Positions 1-8,958 of a stretch of 37,500 bases of DNA are shown piece by piece. Positions within the stretch are counted from its first letter, which is position 1. Every line of letters begins with the position of its first letter. The notes beneath the pieces are model-generated. The model was given only the letters and a program-made list of their open reading frames with translations, was not told where the DNA came from and ran no database searches. Both the position numbers and the translations under genes were made by a program. The DNA lies in contig JAVKOQ010000425.1 of NCBI GenBank assembly GCA_031835245.1, forward strand, positions 1 through 37,500, written 5' to 3'. This DNA is from Balamuthia mandrillaris (Eukaryota; Discosea; Longamoebia; Balamuthiidae).

Positions 1-969
1 TTTTTTCTCCTTTTTACCCTTGTCTTTCTTTTCTTTCTTACCTCCGTCCTTATCTTTGTTCCCTCCTCCAGCTGCTGTTATGACGGCACCGAGGCCCACA
101 GGAGAGGCAGGTGGTGTGTACCGCGGCGAAGAAGAATTAGAAGAGCCGGTGGTAGAAGAGGAATGAGGAGGAGACGATTGGAAAGCAAGGGAGAGAAGAA
201 GTGGCTGATCAAGAACAGCGCCCACTACACTGGCGCCAACACCGGGAGGTGGGCTACCGTGTCCCATTGAAGAGGTGGAGTGCCTTTTCCTGCCCTCTTC
301 CGCCAGCTGCTGTTTGTTGGCATAGTATTCACGACCTTTGATGACGCCCACAGTCTCTCCTCGCCGCCGTTTCTCTTCTTCCTTCTCCTTCTTTTCCTTT
401 TTGTCCTTCTTGTTGGACCCTCCGCCGCCGCTACCTCCAGAAGATTTTTTGCGGAAGCTGCCAAAAGCGTTGGCCGCGGCGCTTCTCGGGCTGCCACCAC
501 TGTTGCTGCTGGTGCGTTTGTGTCCAGGGTCTCCTGGGGAAGAGCCAGAAGCCAGCGCCTCTTCAAGAAGAGCTTCGCCGCCCAGGTAGTTGTAGTCCAA
601 GGAGAGTTGTTGTAACGCAGAGAGGTATCGAAGCGGGGGTGGCACCGCCGTTAGCCTGTTCTTGGTGAGGTGAAGTTCCTGCAAGCTTGTAAGGTGTTTC
701 ATTCCCTCCGGCAGATCTCTCAGCTCGTTCTCGGTGAGGGTGAGGGCCACCAGCCCTTGGAACCTCTCCAAGCCCTCCTGCGGCAGGCTGTTGAGGTGGC
801 ATGCTGTTATGGTCACACGGGAGAGCTTCGGCAGTTGCCCCGTTATGTTTTGCAACAACTTCTCAATCTCCTTCTCGCTACGCTCCTTTTTCTTTCCTTC
901 GATGAGAGCAAAATGGGTTCCCCCTTTGGTCTTTGCCACTTCGATGGCTTTCGACACATTTCCTCCCAT
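1..969 (-). CDS. Leucine-rich-repeat protein with N-myristoylation signal (C-terminus beyond window)
   Basis: The frame is open from an ATG at 969 to the left edge (323 codons) and is preceded in frame by two stop codons, which fixes the start. The protein begins MGGNVSK, a good fit to the N-myristoylation rule (Gly2, Ser6), so attachment to a membrane is likely. Residues about 28-44 are charged (KKKERSEKEIEKLL). Residues about 49-130 hold roughly four leucine-rich repeats (LVALTLTENELRDLP, LQELHLTKNRLTAVP, LQQLSLDYNYL), a fold normally used for protein binding. From about 140 on the chain is low complexity: Ser/Gly, a Lys/Glu block, Ser/Pro stretches, then Lys/Gly at the edge. No enzyme domain is visible, so partner and pathway are unknown. 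It is divergent from the small-subunit gene starting at 1326. A kinase or phosphatase domain could follow outside the window. Confidence 0.8.
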   Translation of the reverse strand, partial: MGGNVSKAIEVAKTKGGTHFALIEGKKKERSEKEIEKLLQNITGQLPKLSRVTITACHLNSLPQEGLERFQGLVALTLTENELRDLPEGMKHLTSLQELHLTKNRLTAVPPPLRYLSALQQLSLDYNYLGGEALLEEALASGSSPGDPGHKRTSSNSGGSPRSAAANAFGSFRKKSSGGSGGGGSNKKDKKEKKEKEEEKRRRGETVGVIKGREYYANKQQLAEEGRKRHSTSSMGHGSPPPGVGASVVGAVLDQPLLLSLAFQSSPPHSSSTTGSSNSSSPRYTPPASPVGLGAVITAAGGGNKDKDGGKKEKKDKGKKEKK

Positions 970-1325
970 TCTTTATTATTGCCTCCCCTTTCCTTTCGTA
1001 TTCTGTTTGTAGTTTGCTGACAAGTGGGGGAAGCGCCGCCGCCGCCAACTACCTCTTATTTTACCTTTTTTTTTTTTTTTGGGGGGAGGAGTCTCCCCAC
1101 ACGTTCCGCGTAAGTCTTCTTCTTCTTGCCTCCCTTTTTTTTTTTTTGCAGTTGAACGACAACAAGATCGATCAACAACGGGACCCAGGGCGTATGATAA
1201 TTGATTGGTTCCCATCTTCTGTTAATTAATGCCCTTTCTTTATTGCCGCCAGTTTGGGCAAAACACCAAAGAAAGGACAACCAGGGCCCTGGTGAACAAA
1301 GGTTAACAAAGCCTCATCCCCCACT
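970..1325. promoter_or_regulatory. Shared intergenic region of a divergent gene pair
   Basis: These 356 bp separate the start codons of the two divergent host genes and should hold both promoters. I see T-runs at about 1066-1080 and 1134-1147 and an ATTGG (inverted CCAAT box) at 1204-1208. No TATA box is convincing. Open frames here are lysine-rich or repetitive and look like untranslated leader. The promoter role is inferred from position only. Confidence 0.35.
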
Positions 1326-2239
1326 ATGTCGCTTCACTCTCTTGTTATTATCTCCCCCAATGATGACATACTGTTTTCCAGAGTTATCCCCGAAGAGGAT
1401 ACGTAAGCCTGCGCCTCGCATTCTTTTTTTTTAAAAGAAATATTTGCTACAGCGTCTCACTGCCCATGCCATTTCCTTTCTCTCTTTTCAGAGACAGTTG
1501 GCATCAAGAACTCTATCGCATTTGGTTGGAGGAATTTAACAAAGCTCGTTCAGATAGAGCGGTCGTTGCCACTTTGCGGTGAGTTACGTTCGTTGGAGTG
1601 AGAGGAGAGAGCAGAATTCTGACTAAACAAAAACTTTCAGAGAGACAAACATCGTATTTGCCACAGTGGGAGAGCTTTCATTCTTCATTTCAGGGAAGGA
1701 AGACATGGACGAGCTAGCACGTGCGTTTTTTTTGTCTTTTGAAGCCTGCTGTAAACTCACGAAACAGTTTCTTTCTTCTTTTGCATGTTTTGGCTGGTTG
1801 TCTGCTAAATAAAATTGACTTATTGGGCCTGTCAGTGGAGGGCCTATTAAACTTTATGGTCATGCTGTTACGTGAAATTACAAAAAGTACTGATTTAGAA
1901 GAGAAGGTCTTCTCTGAAAAGTTTGCAAAGATTTCACAGGCCATCGACGAAGTGTTTGCTTTGGTACATTCTTCTCCTCCTGCAATGTTCCACTGCCACT
2001 CTGCCCTATCCTATTTGCTAACTAAACAAACCTACATGAACTGGGATGTAAACTAGAATGGTATGGTGGAACAGTTGAACATAGCGTGGATTTTGGGAAT
2101 GGAGTCTATGAATCCAGAAGAGTCTAGGGTCAGGGCCATGAAAGAGGGGATGAAAAGAGTGGCTCCACCTGCCCCTACCATTCCATTTAAACTTCATGAC
2201 TTCTCCAAGGAAGGCAGAAAGAGCTGGGGCATGGTCTGA
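1326..2239 (+). CDS. Adaptin/coatomer small-subunit (sigma/zeta, longin-fold) protein, five exons
   Basis: Five exons join with consistent phases: 1326-1402, 1492-1578, 1641-1720, 1836-1963 and 2057-2239, giving 184 residues and a TGA stop. All four introns (89, 62, 115 and 93 bp) are GT-AG with T-rich 3' ends. The N-terminus MSLHSLVIISPNDDILFSR is the first longin beta hairpin; residues 27-55 form a charged helix region; VFATVGELSFFISG is the next strand pair; DELALEGLLNFMVMLL (about 78-93) aligns with the NEL-x-L...LxN helix of COPI zeta and AP sigma; the IDEVFALNGMVEQ stretch matches the IDE-x(4)-G turn of that family. Such proteins are the small core subunits of vesicle-coat heterotetramers (AP-1 to AP-5, COPI, TSET). 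The C-terminal 50 or so residues have no counterpart I recognise. Which complex it belongs to is undecided; COPI zeta, an AP sigma and TSET TSPOON all remain possible. Confidence 0.75.
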
Positions 2240-2744
2240 GTTTGTGATTCACTGATCAACTCTCCTAATTGGAAATCTCTTTCTCTTTTTCTCTCTCTCT
2301 CTCTCTTGGTTGAGTAAGTTTGATTACACGATAACACTACTATTCTCATGTATTCTCTTCTTTTCTCCTCTATCTCTTGCTTTTTTAGGGTTATCAAGTC
2401 CATTCTGGGATTATTTTTGTGAGAGCCCAGGTGTTAATTGGTTTGCACTAGTTCACTTAACTGATTTTGTTGAGAAAGGCTAGTGCCTGTGTTATGATTG
2501 GTAATCATCTGGCCAATGTCCTATCATCTCTGAACGACTCCCACCCTTCTTCTCCCAGGTGCTTGACTAGTGCTCAGAGAGTTTTATCCTGAAGCCCTGC
2601 AAGGTGGGCACAACTATTGAGGACTTATTATTTGAGAGTGCACTGTGCTTCAAACAAAATAATTTGCTCCTTTTCCAGTATTACTTAGTACTAGTTCAAA
2701 GACTTGTTAACTTGACTGAAAGAACAACACAACACTCCAAGAGT
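2240..2744. other. Gene-poor stretch after the small-subunit gene
   Basis: This holds the likely 3' UTR of the upstream gene, then a CT-rich simple repeat at about 2276-2306. No open frame or recognisable element is visible. Confidence 0.4.
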
Positions 2745-2880
2745 TCATAGATCTATTGCTATTTGCCATCCATAAGCCCAAAGTGCAGCTAAGGCCCATG
2801 TCATGCTTGCCAAGTCTGCCCTTGAGAAGCTGGTCTTTGATTAGAGCTACTGGTCCACCTTCTGGCTGCCTGTTTTTGTG
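2745..2880 (+). mobile_element. Ty3/gypsy integrase fossil (family-3-like)
   Basis: Plus-strand translation across the three frames still shows the integrase block around the catalytic Glu (HR-I-A, then AHV-LAKSALEKLV, then YWSTF), which matches the family-3 integrase read on the minus strand near 32150-32290. It is old and broken, with several breaks, and is only recognisable by this comparison. No LTR or other part lies beside it. Confidence 0.5.
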
Positions 2881-3378
2881 ATCACATTGTGTGAACTACT
2901 ATCATGAGAGTAGATAAAAGAGATGTATAAGAGATAAGAGATTTTCCTGCTTTCCTTTTAAAAGAAAACTACAAGAATGAGAATTTTTTTAAAAACCAGG
3001 TAATAATGATGGAAAGTCTTGCAATAGTTAGGGTCACCTGGCTGATTCTCATCTCATAGGCTCGTGTTGTCATAAAGGCATCTCAATTCTCATCTTAGTG
3101 GTGGTAGTCATGGAATACATCAGGTAGGACATCATTGTTCTTTTCAATTGTATTTATGCCATTGTATTTGAAGATTACTGAGGAAGTTGATTTTTTTTTC
3201 CACACTAGAAGGTTTTTATTACTGAAAGGAGATTGCTGCCATTGTCTTTGCTAGGTTTGTTGGGTTTGCATGATAGTATGTTTTCCATGAGCTTCGTGGT
3301 AATATGGATGTTGAAGATAAGAGAAGGTCATCACTTTTTCCATGTGTATCCACTAATCAAAAATAGGCAACTCCAACA
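2881..3378. other. AT-rich spacer without recognisable genes
   Basis: I see no coding signal. A T-run lies near 3191-3199, and the stretch ends in CCAACA at about 3373-3378, an LTR-like terminus directly in front of the family-2 integrase fossil, but no matching LTR start could be placed. Confidence 0.3.
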
Positions 3379-3751
3379 TTTCAGGAGCATGGATTTGGTG
3401 AGCTTGACATGGCTTTCTGCAGCTCCGTTGGCTCATGGGTGATACAAAGAAATGAACCAGTGATCAAAACTTGCCTGGTCATATACTACAGATATGATTT
3501 TGTTGACAAATTCAGTGCCATTGTTAGACTGGACGATTTTGGGGAAGCTAAGTTCGCAGATGATCTTGACAAACTCACAGGAGACTTCTTCCACGGATTT
3601 GTCCTTGAGAGGGCGGACAACCATAAAACATGTGGTGATGTCTGTAATGATGAAGATGTATTGATAGCCCATGAAGTTTGTTTGCAAGGGGCCAGTAAGG
3701 TCGATGGTAACATGCTCAAAAGGAAAGGTCGCATGTATTGACTTGAGAGGG
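3379..3751 (-). mobile_element. Family-2 Ty3/gypsy integrase fossil
   Basis: The minus-strand frame shows the integrase core (DITTCFMVVRPLKDKSVEE, GTEFVNKI, WFISLYHP). It is closely similar to the better family-2 copy at about 23930-24300, and the match stops at about 3751 where the LINE begins. Broken fragment of a chromovirus-like element; only the integrase core is present. Confidence 0.7.
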
Positions 3752-4586
3752 TCAGTACACCATTCCCAAGATTTATAACTTGGTCTGGAGGTGATGGGAC
3801 AAGTATTGTTGAAAAGAAAGCCAAGAGGATGAGGGCCTTAACTCGAGTGGCCAAGGAGGAGTATTCAGCTGAAGGAGAAAGAGGAACAAGAGCATGGCTA
3901 TGGCATAACTTCTTGACAAATGGAAGATGTGTGGTTGGACAACAACGGAGCTTAGTGATTACCAACCCAAGGAAAGAACGTTTGATGAATGCTATTCATT
4001 GTGGTATACTGCCCATTGGAAAAAAGTGGGGAGCCATCCAGCAGTCTGAGAAGGATAGTATGTGCCCTGCATGTGATGCTGAGGAAGAAACAGCAGACCA
4101 CTTCCTGTTAAGGTGTCCAAATCTTTGGGAAGATCGATTTAGTGTGGACAATGGAAATGAAGAACAAGTCAGAAAGCTGATTATAGAAGACTGTACAACA
4201 AAGCTCCTGTCAAGTGGAAAGAAATGCAACAGAGCTCAAGAGATGGAACAATGTAAGCAAAGTTGTAAACGAGTCTGGAGATTATGGGCAGCAAGAGCAA
4301 GTTGGAAGTATGGAAGTTCTTCTGCATTTTATCAATCTTTGGAAGTATTGTAATAGCAAGGAATAGAGAAGAAAGGAAAGGGAAAGAAAAGGATAGCTAG
4401 ATGATACAAAGTTAGTCTGAAATCTCATTCAACACCTTTCACTTGTGAATTTGAATAACAATTGGGAAGGCATTGAGGATGAGGGAGTAAGAGAAGTAAG
4501 AGTACACTATGTATGTACAATGCTTACTTTTTATGTATAGATTGGTGTTGCTCTCAGAGCAAATAAACTTTATTACTACTACTACG
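3752..4586 (+). mobile_element. LINE (non-LTR retrotransposon), 5'-truncated 3' end
   Basis: The end of an ORF2-like reading frame is open from 3753 to a TAA at 4351-4353 and is followed by about 230 bp of 3' UTR, an AATAAA at about 4563 and a short ATTACTACTACTAC tail ending at 4586. Severe 5' truncation plus a simple-repeat tail is the usual form of a LINE insertion. The left border touches a family-2 integrase fossil and the right border touches a family-1 element, so no target-site duplication can be read. Confidence 0.7.
3753..4353 (+). pseudogene. C-terminal end of LINE ORF2 (zinc-knuckle region)
   Basis: About 200 residues are open. The diagnostic part is the C-x2-C-x8-H-x4-C zinc motif (CPAC ... 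ETADHFLLRC) that closes the ORF2 polyprotein of many non-LTR retrotransposons after the reverse transcriptase. Upstream lies a basic stretch with GRGTRAWLWHNF-like residues and a lysine-rich linker; downstream a Trp/Arg-rich tail (VWRLWAARASWKYG). The endonuclease and reverse transcriptase parts are absent, so this copy cannot move on its own. The clade cannot be fixed from this end alone; R1, I and Tad-like groups carry similar motifs. Confidence 0.65.
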
Positions 4587-7500
4587 CTTGATACCAAGTA
4601 GAGTCGACAGCTCATTGTTGAGTTTGTTGACGAACTCTTTCCCTTGATCAGACAGAAGCTCCTTAGGGAGGTCCGTGCTCGTGAAGATCTCAAGTAAGGC
4701 CTTCGCCACTTCCTTAGCTTGTTTCGTCTTCAATGGACGAATGTCCGGCCAACGCGTGAAGGCGTCGATGGTGACCAAGGCGTATCGGTACCCTTCGGCC
4801 GTCAAGGGCAACTCACCGATCAGGTCCATGCAGACCAACTCGCCTGGCTCATTAGCAATGATGTGACCCAACGGCCCGTCGGCTTTCTTCCATGGAGCCT
4901 TCGCCTCCTGGCATTCCACACAGCCCTTGACCCAACGTTCCACATCTTTGTGAATTCCAGGCCACCAGTACTGCGTGATGAGACAGGAGTACATCTTCGT
5001 AAGGCTGAAATGCCCACCCGTAGGAACATCGTGGAACTGACGAAGTATCTTGTTCCTAAGCTCCTTGGGCATGATTTGTTGGACGGTAGCTTGTTTGACC
5101 TTGGCTTTATCAGGCCAAATCGCGTGTAATAAATGTCCGTCTTGAAGGAAGCACTGCTCCATGAGCGCCAACTGACAGGGTGTCTTGCGTTGACATGCCT
5201 CCTCGTTGCCTTCAATGGCTTTGATGATCCATGAAAATTCATCATCAATATGCAGCAGCTCAAGCCATGAGTCGGAATCCAACTCCTTATCCGGTAAAAC
5301 CTGCGGGGAGCCATTTTCTTGTGACTGTATCCCACGGTTGTCTTCGTCGTCTGACTGGCTGCCTTCCTCTCCGTCTGCAAAAGTAACCTGCTTGCAGTTC
5401 TTCAGACAAGTAACAGTGTTGACTGCACCGAGAGCGAACGGTTCACGGCTGAGACTATCGGCATTGGAATGTTCCTTCCCTGGTCGGTGGGTAACTTGGA
5501 CATGGCCGAATTCCTGCAGCTTGGCAATCCACCTCGCCAACTTGCCCGAAGGGTTCTTCTGGGAGAACAGCCATTGCAGAGCTGAATGGTCAGTAACGAC
5601 ACATTCTAACTGCTGAAGAACATAATGTCTCCAATGCTGTAGGAAGAAGACAACGGCGTAAGCCTCCTTCTCCGTGGCGCTCCAATTGAGCTGCGGACCG
5701 GAAAGCTTCTTGCTACCGTAGGCTACAACATGGTATAGCCCATCCTCTCCTTTCTGCTCCAGAGTTCCCCCGATGGCGTAATCGCTGGCATCACAGCAGA
5801 TCCGAAAGTCCTTTTCAGCATCAGGGTAGGCAAGGACAGGAGAACTGGTCAGAGCCTCCTTTATCCCTTGGAAAGCCTTTTCCTGCTCGTCGCTCCACAC
5901 GAACTTCGTTTTGGGGCTCGTGAGGTCGGTGAGGGGCTTCACCATCTCGGCGAGATGATGGATAAACTTGCGATAGTAGTTTGCAAGTCCAAGGAAGCTT
6001 TGTAGTTGCTTCCTGGTGGTAGGGCGTGGGCAATCTTGCACCGCTTTGACCTTGCTCTGTACTGGGCTAATTCCATCGCTAGACACCATGTGTCCAAGGT
6101 ACTCCATCGTCTCCTTCACGAAGGCGCATTTGTTGACCTTCACGTAGAGTCGATACTCACGGAGACGCTCAAAGACCTTGCGTAAGTGAACGAGGTGGTC
6201 CTCAAATGTCTTAGAAAAAACGATGAGGTCGTCAATATGACACCAAGAAAACTTCCGCTTGAATTCGCCGAAGATCTCGTCCATTCCTCGTTGGAACGTA
6301 GCCGGAGCGTTAGTAGGTCCGAAGGGCATAACCACAGGCTCAAACTGACCGGATTTCGTAACGAAGGCACACATATTTGCGGTACGTTCCTCCATAAGGA
6401 AGTGCCAATAACCGCACGCTAAGTCGAATTTGGATCGGAACTTGGAGCCGTGGAGGCAATTCAGTCCGTCCTCAACGTTAGGCATTGGGTAGGAATCCTT
6501 CACCGTACGTTTGTTTAGCTCTCTGTAGTCGATACAGAATCGTGGCTTTCCGTCCTTCTTGATGACGATGATCACAGGGTGTGCCCATTCGCTGACAGAT
6601 TTGCGAATGACGCCCATAAGTAGCATGTCGTCCGTGGCAGCGTCGATGGTCTCCTGAACCTTGGCGCTGACCTTGTGAGGCTTCACACGGATGGGGGTAT
6701 AATCCGTTAGGACTATCTTGTGGGGTGGAAGTTTGACACTTCCCGGCTCAGGAAGCTTGTAGCAGAAGACGTCCTTGTATTCAAGGGCCAGCTCTAGAAG
6801 CCGTGCTTTCTGCCCGATATCCAGGTCCGCGTCGTTCACGAGCTCTCTCAAGCCCGTCATTACCTCTTCCTCGGTAGGAAGCTCCACCGGGTAGATAACG
6901 TCCACGACATCTTGGGTCTCCTTTGTGACTGAGGTGCACACTCGGTCATCATCAGAGTCACCAGACGAACCGTCCACAGGTTTGCTCTCAGCGAGAAGTA
7001 ACCAGTGTCGTCGTGCTTCCAAAATATCCCAGCCAATAAGAAGATCGTGCGGCATCGGATCATCCTCTGCCAAGACAGCAACGGTTGCCTTGACGTTCTC
7101 GCGAGTAGGCGTCCGAAAACGAAGAGTGACGTAACCCTTCGGCTTCACTTCATGGCCAGTAGCACTTCTCCACATATCCCCGTTATGTAGGCTACTAATT
7201 TTCACTCCTTTGGGTAGAAGTGTTTGTCGGACGAAGCTATCGGTGGCACAGGAGTCCAGCGCGGCCTCGATTGTCCTTCCTCCGGAGATCTTCATATACA
7301 TCCTCGGTAGACAACGCGCGTTCTTGACGACAATATTCGTCGATCCTGTCCTTCCACCAGCACTGTCCTTCTGGGCCGGCGCCTGGCTTTGGCTTCCAGA
7401 CTTGCCCTTTGTGTCCCGCAAAGCACCGCCAAAAGTATCCTTCTTCTTGCTTTGGTCGACACGTTTCTTTTCCGAGCACTCTCTTGTCCAGTGCTCTCTC

Positions 7501-7604
7501 GACTTGCAGTTGTAGCAAAAGGGTCGTTTCTTCTTCCCATCATTGCCCGAACTGCTGTCGTTGTTGTTCTTTTCTCGTCGGGAGCTCCTTGACCGATGGT
7601 CCAA
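4587..7604 (-). CDS. pol: Family-1 pol polyprotein (zinc knuckle, PR, RT, RNase H, part of IN)
   Basis: A long open frame of about 1000 residues. Near the N-terminus is a CX2CX4HX4C zinc knuckle (CYNCKSREHWTREC), then an aspartic protease (AALDSCATDSFV, with ILLIGWDIL-type second strand), then a Ty3-type reverse transcriptase (FCIDYRELN, SKFDL, IDDLIVFS), a connection region and RNase H (FRICCDASDYAIGG ... TDHSALQWL ... NADSLSR), and an integrase with the zinc-binding HHCC region (GGHF ... CVECQEAK) and the first two catalytic Asp sites (VCMDLIG, LLSDQGKEF). It starts inside the end of gag in another frame, a layout for which Ty3-like elements are known to use programmed frameshifting. It is transcribed from LTR1 with gag. 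Confidence 0.88.
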
Positions 7605-8697
7605 AGCTCTTCTTCGCGTGCCGTCGTCCTTCCCAGTCTCTCGCGAGGTTCAGGGCATCAGCCATATTAGCAATGTCCTCCCGCTGAAGGAATTTCTCCT
7701 TCAGGTCCGGAACAGCTCCTGCGACGAACTTCTCCAAGACCTGAGTCTCGCTGAAATCCGTGAGGAAAGCCTCTCGCAGCGCTGTTCGCACTCGCAAGTT
7801 CCAAGCGTCCACAGACTCATCAACGTTCATCCGAAGATTTCCAAGCGTCATGATCTTAGCAGTCGCTCGGTCACGATGCCGGAAGCAGTTGAGAAGCTGT
7901 GTTTTCGCTTCCGTGGGGGTTAGTAGGACGCCACCTTTCGTTCGTTCTTGCTCGAGGAAGCGGCGAACGACGTCAGCGTTATCGCGAAGTTGTCCTTCAA
8001 AGTGAAGGATATAATCCTGATGACTCCAGCCAGCGGCGGTCGCATAGCGGTCGAACGAGGTCAAAAAGATGTTTGGGTCCTCATTTGGCTTGCCATGGAA
8101 GGTCGGCAGCGTTTCTGCGGTAAGCAGACTCTGCGTCAGCCGAACATCGCCCAAGCTGTCACCAAGGTTTTTGGCCGTGTGTCGTCGAAAATCTTGACGG
8201 CGGGCCGTGAGATTAAGAGTTTTTCTCTTCTCCTTCTCCTTTTCTTCCTCCTCTTCGCTTGTAGACGAAGAGCTGGACCCAGAGCCGAGACCGTCATCCT
8301 TCTGTCCTTTGTCCGCAAGTTGGGCCTTGAGAAGATTTTGCAGTCGAGAGATCGAGTCGTTAAGAGCTGCAAGAGCTACATCGTTGCTTTTTCTTGCTAG
8401 TTTAACGTCGTTAGAGAGCACATCTGCAAAGGTTTCCAACTTTTGATCAAGATGGTCGATGCGGTCAGACAAAGAAGAAGCGCCGCTAGCCTGCTTGACC
8501 CAGAGCTTGTCATGGTCCGCTTGGCTTGCGCGAAGCTCAGAGAGGGCCTGGTCTATGGCGTCTAGCCTGTCCGTTGGAAGAGTTGTAGTAGTAGGGGAGG
8601 GAGTGTCGGAAGCTGGAGGGATAGCACCACCGGAAAGTGGACCGCTCTGGGTACCAGAAGAAGGTGTTGTACCTGTCTGCGGCGAAGTTCCTGACAT
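7540..8697 (-). CDS. gag: Family-1 gag protein
   Basis: About 385 residues from the first ATG at 8697 (MSGTSPQTG); the frame is open further up to 8760 without another ATG. The N-terminal 60 residues are Ser/Thr/Pro/Gly-rich, followed by a coiled-coil-like stretch (LDAIDQALSELRASQ ... LDQKLETFADVLSND), a Ser/Glu-rich linker near 150, and a retrotransposon gag capsid-like core (TFHGKPNEDPNIFLTSFDRY, AWNLRVRTALREAF). The zinc knuckle sits in pol rather than in gag. The last 65 bp overlap the pol frame. It would form the particle that packages the element RNA. Confidence 0.8.
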   Translation of the reverse strand: MSGTSPQTGTTPSSGTQSGPLSGGAIPPASDTPSPTTTTLPTDRLDAIDQALSELRASQADHDKLWVKQASGASSLSDRIDHLDQKLETFADVLSNDVKLARKSNDVALAALNDSISRLQNLLKAQLADKGQKDDGLGSGSSSSSTSEEEEEKEKEKRKTLNLTARRQDFRRHTAKNLGDSLGDVRLTQSLLTAETLPTFHGKPNEDPNIFLTSFDRYATAAGWSHQDYILHFEGQLRDNADVVRRFLEQERTKGGVLLTPTEAKTQLLNCFRHRDRATAKIMTLGNLRMNVDESVDAWNLRVRTALREAFLTDFSETQVLEKFVAGAVPDLKEKFLQREDIANMADALNLARDWEGRRHAKKSFGPSVKELPTRKEQQRQQFGQ

Positions 8698-8806
8698 TGT
8701 GTCACCGAACACTGCTACAAAAGCGCTCCAAGTTTCCTCCGAAAAACCCCGAGTATCCAAAATAGGTTAATTACCCGAAAACCGAACTTACCAAGAAAAA
8801 AGTAAG

Positions 8807-8818
8807 CCGATGTCGCCA
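8807..8818 (-). promoter_or_regulatory. Family-1 primer-binding site (tRNA type)
   Basis: Two bases inside the 5' LTR the minus strand reads TGGCGACATCGG, which is complementary to a tRNA 3' end of the form ...CCGATGTCGCCA. The TGG start and its position just inside the LTR are the classical layout of a tRNA-primed LTR retroelement. The tRNA itself cannot be named from this window. Confidence 0.6.
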
Positions 8819-8820
8819 AG

Positions 8821-8958
8821 TGTGATAAGGCCGGTAGGGGAACAACCTAACGGACACCAACTCGATGGACGTAGGGAAAAGACCTTTAATAAAATGAATA
8901 GAAGAGATATATATACAAGGAGAGATAGGGATAGGTATTATGGGAGAGTGGTATAACA
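8821..8958 (-). repeat. LTR1 (5' LTR of the family-1 element)
   Basis: 138 bp, with TG...CA ends on either strand. It carries an ATATATAT TATA-like stretch near 8909 and a TTTAATAAAAT near 8890. A second copy of identical length lies at 35046-35183, which confirms both borders. Its right flank is family-1 relic sequence. Confidence 0.85.

Larger units (their letters stand above)
4587..8958 (-). mobile_element. Family-1 Ty3/gypsy element, best-kept copy, incomplete at its 3' side
   Basis: Read on the minus strand it has a 138-bp 5' LTR (8821-8958), a tRNA-type primer-binding site, gag, and pol in the order zinc knuckle, protease, reverse transcriptase, RNase H, integrase. The copy ends at 4587 in the integrase core, against the LINE tail. 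The parts present look whole and are CpG-rich, so it is one of the younger elements here. Relics of the same family lie at 8959-10455, 22116-22785 and 27922-30705, and a solo LTR1 at 35046-35183. Confidence 0.9.

Noticed and set aside
225-802. Other open frames overlapping the LRR gene on both strands
   Set aside because: Shadows of the LRR frame: only that frame shows repeats and a proper start.
976-1280. Lys-rich minus-strand open frames upstream of the LRR gene
   Set aside because: They read through T-runs and end in stops just before the MGGNVSK start; more likely leader or promoter DNA.
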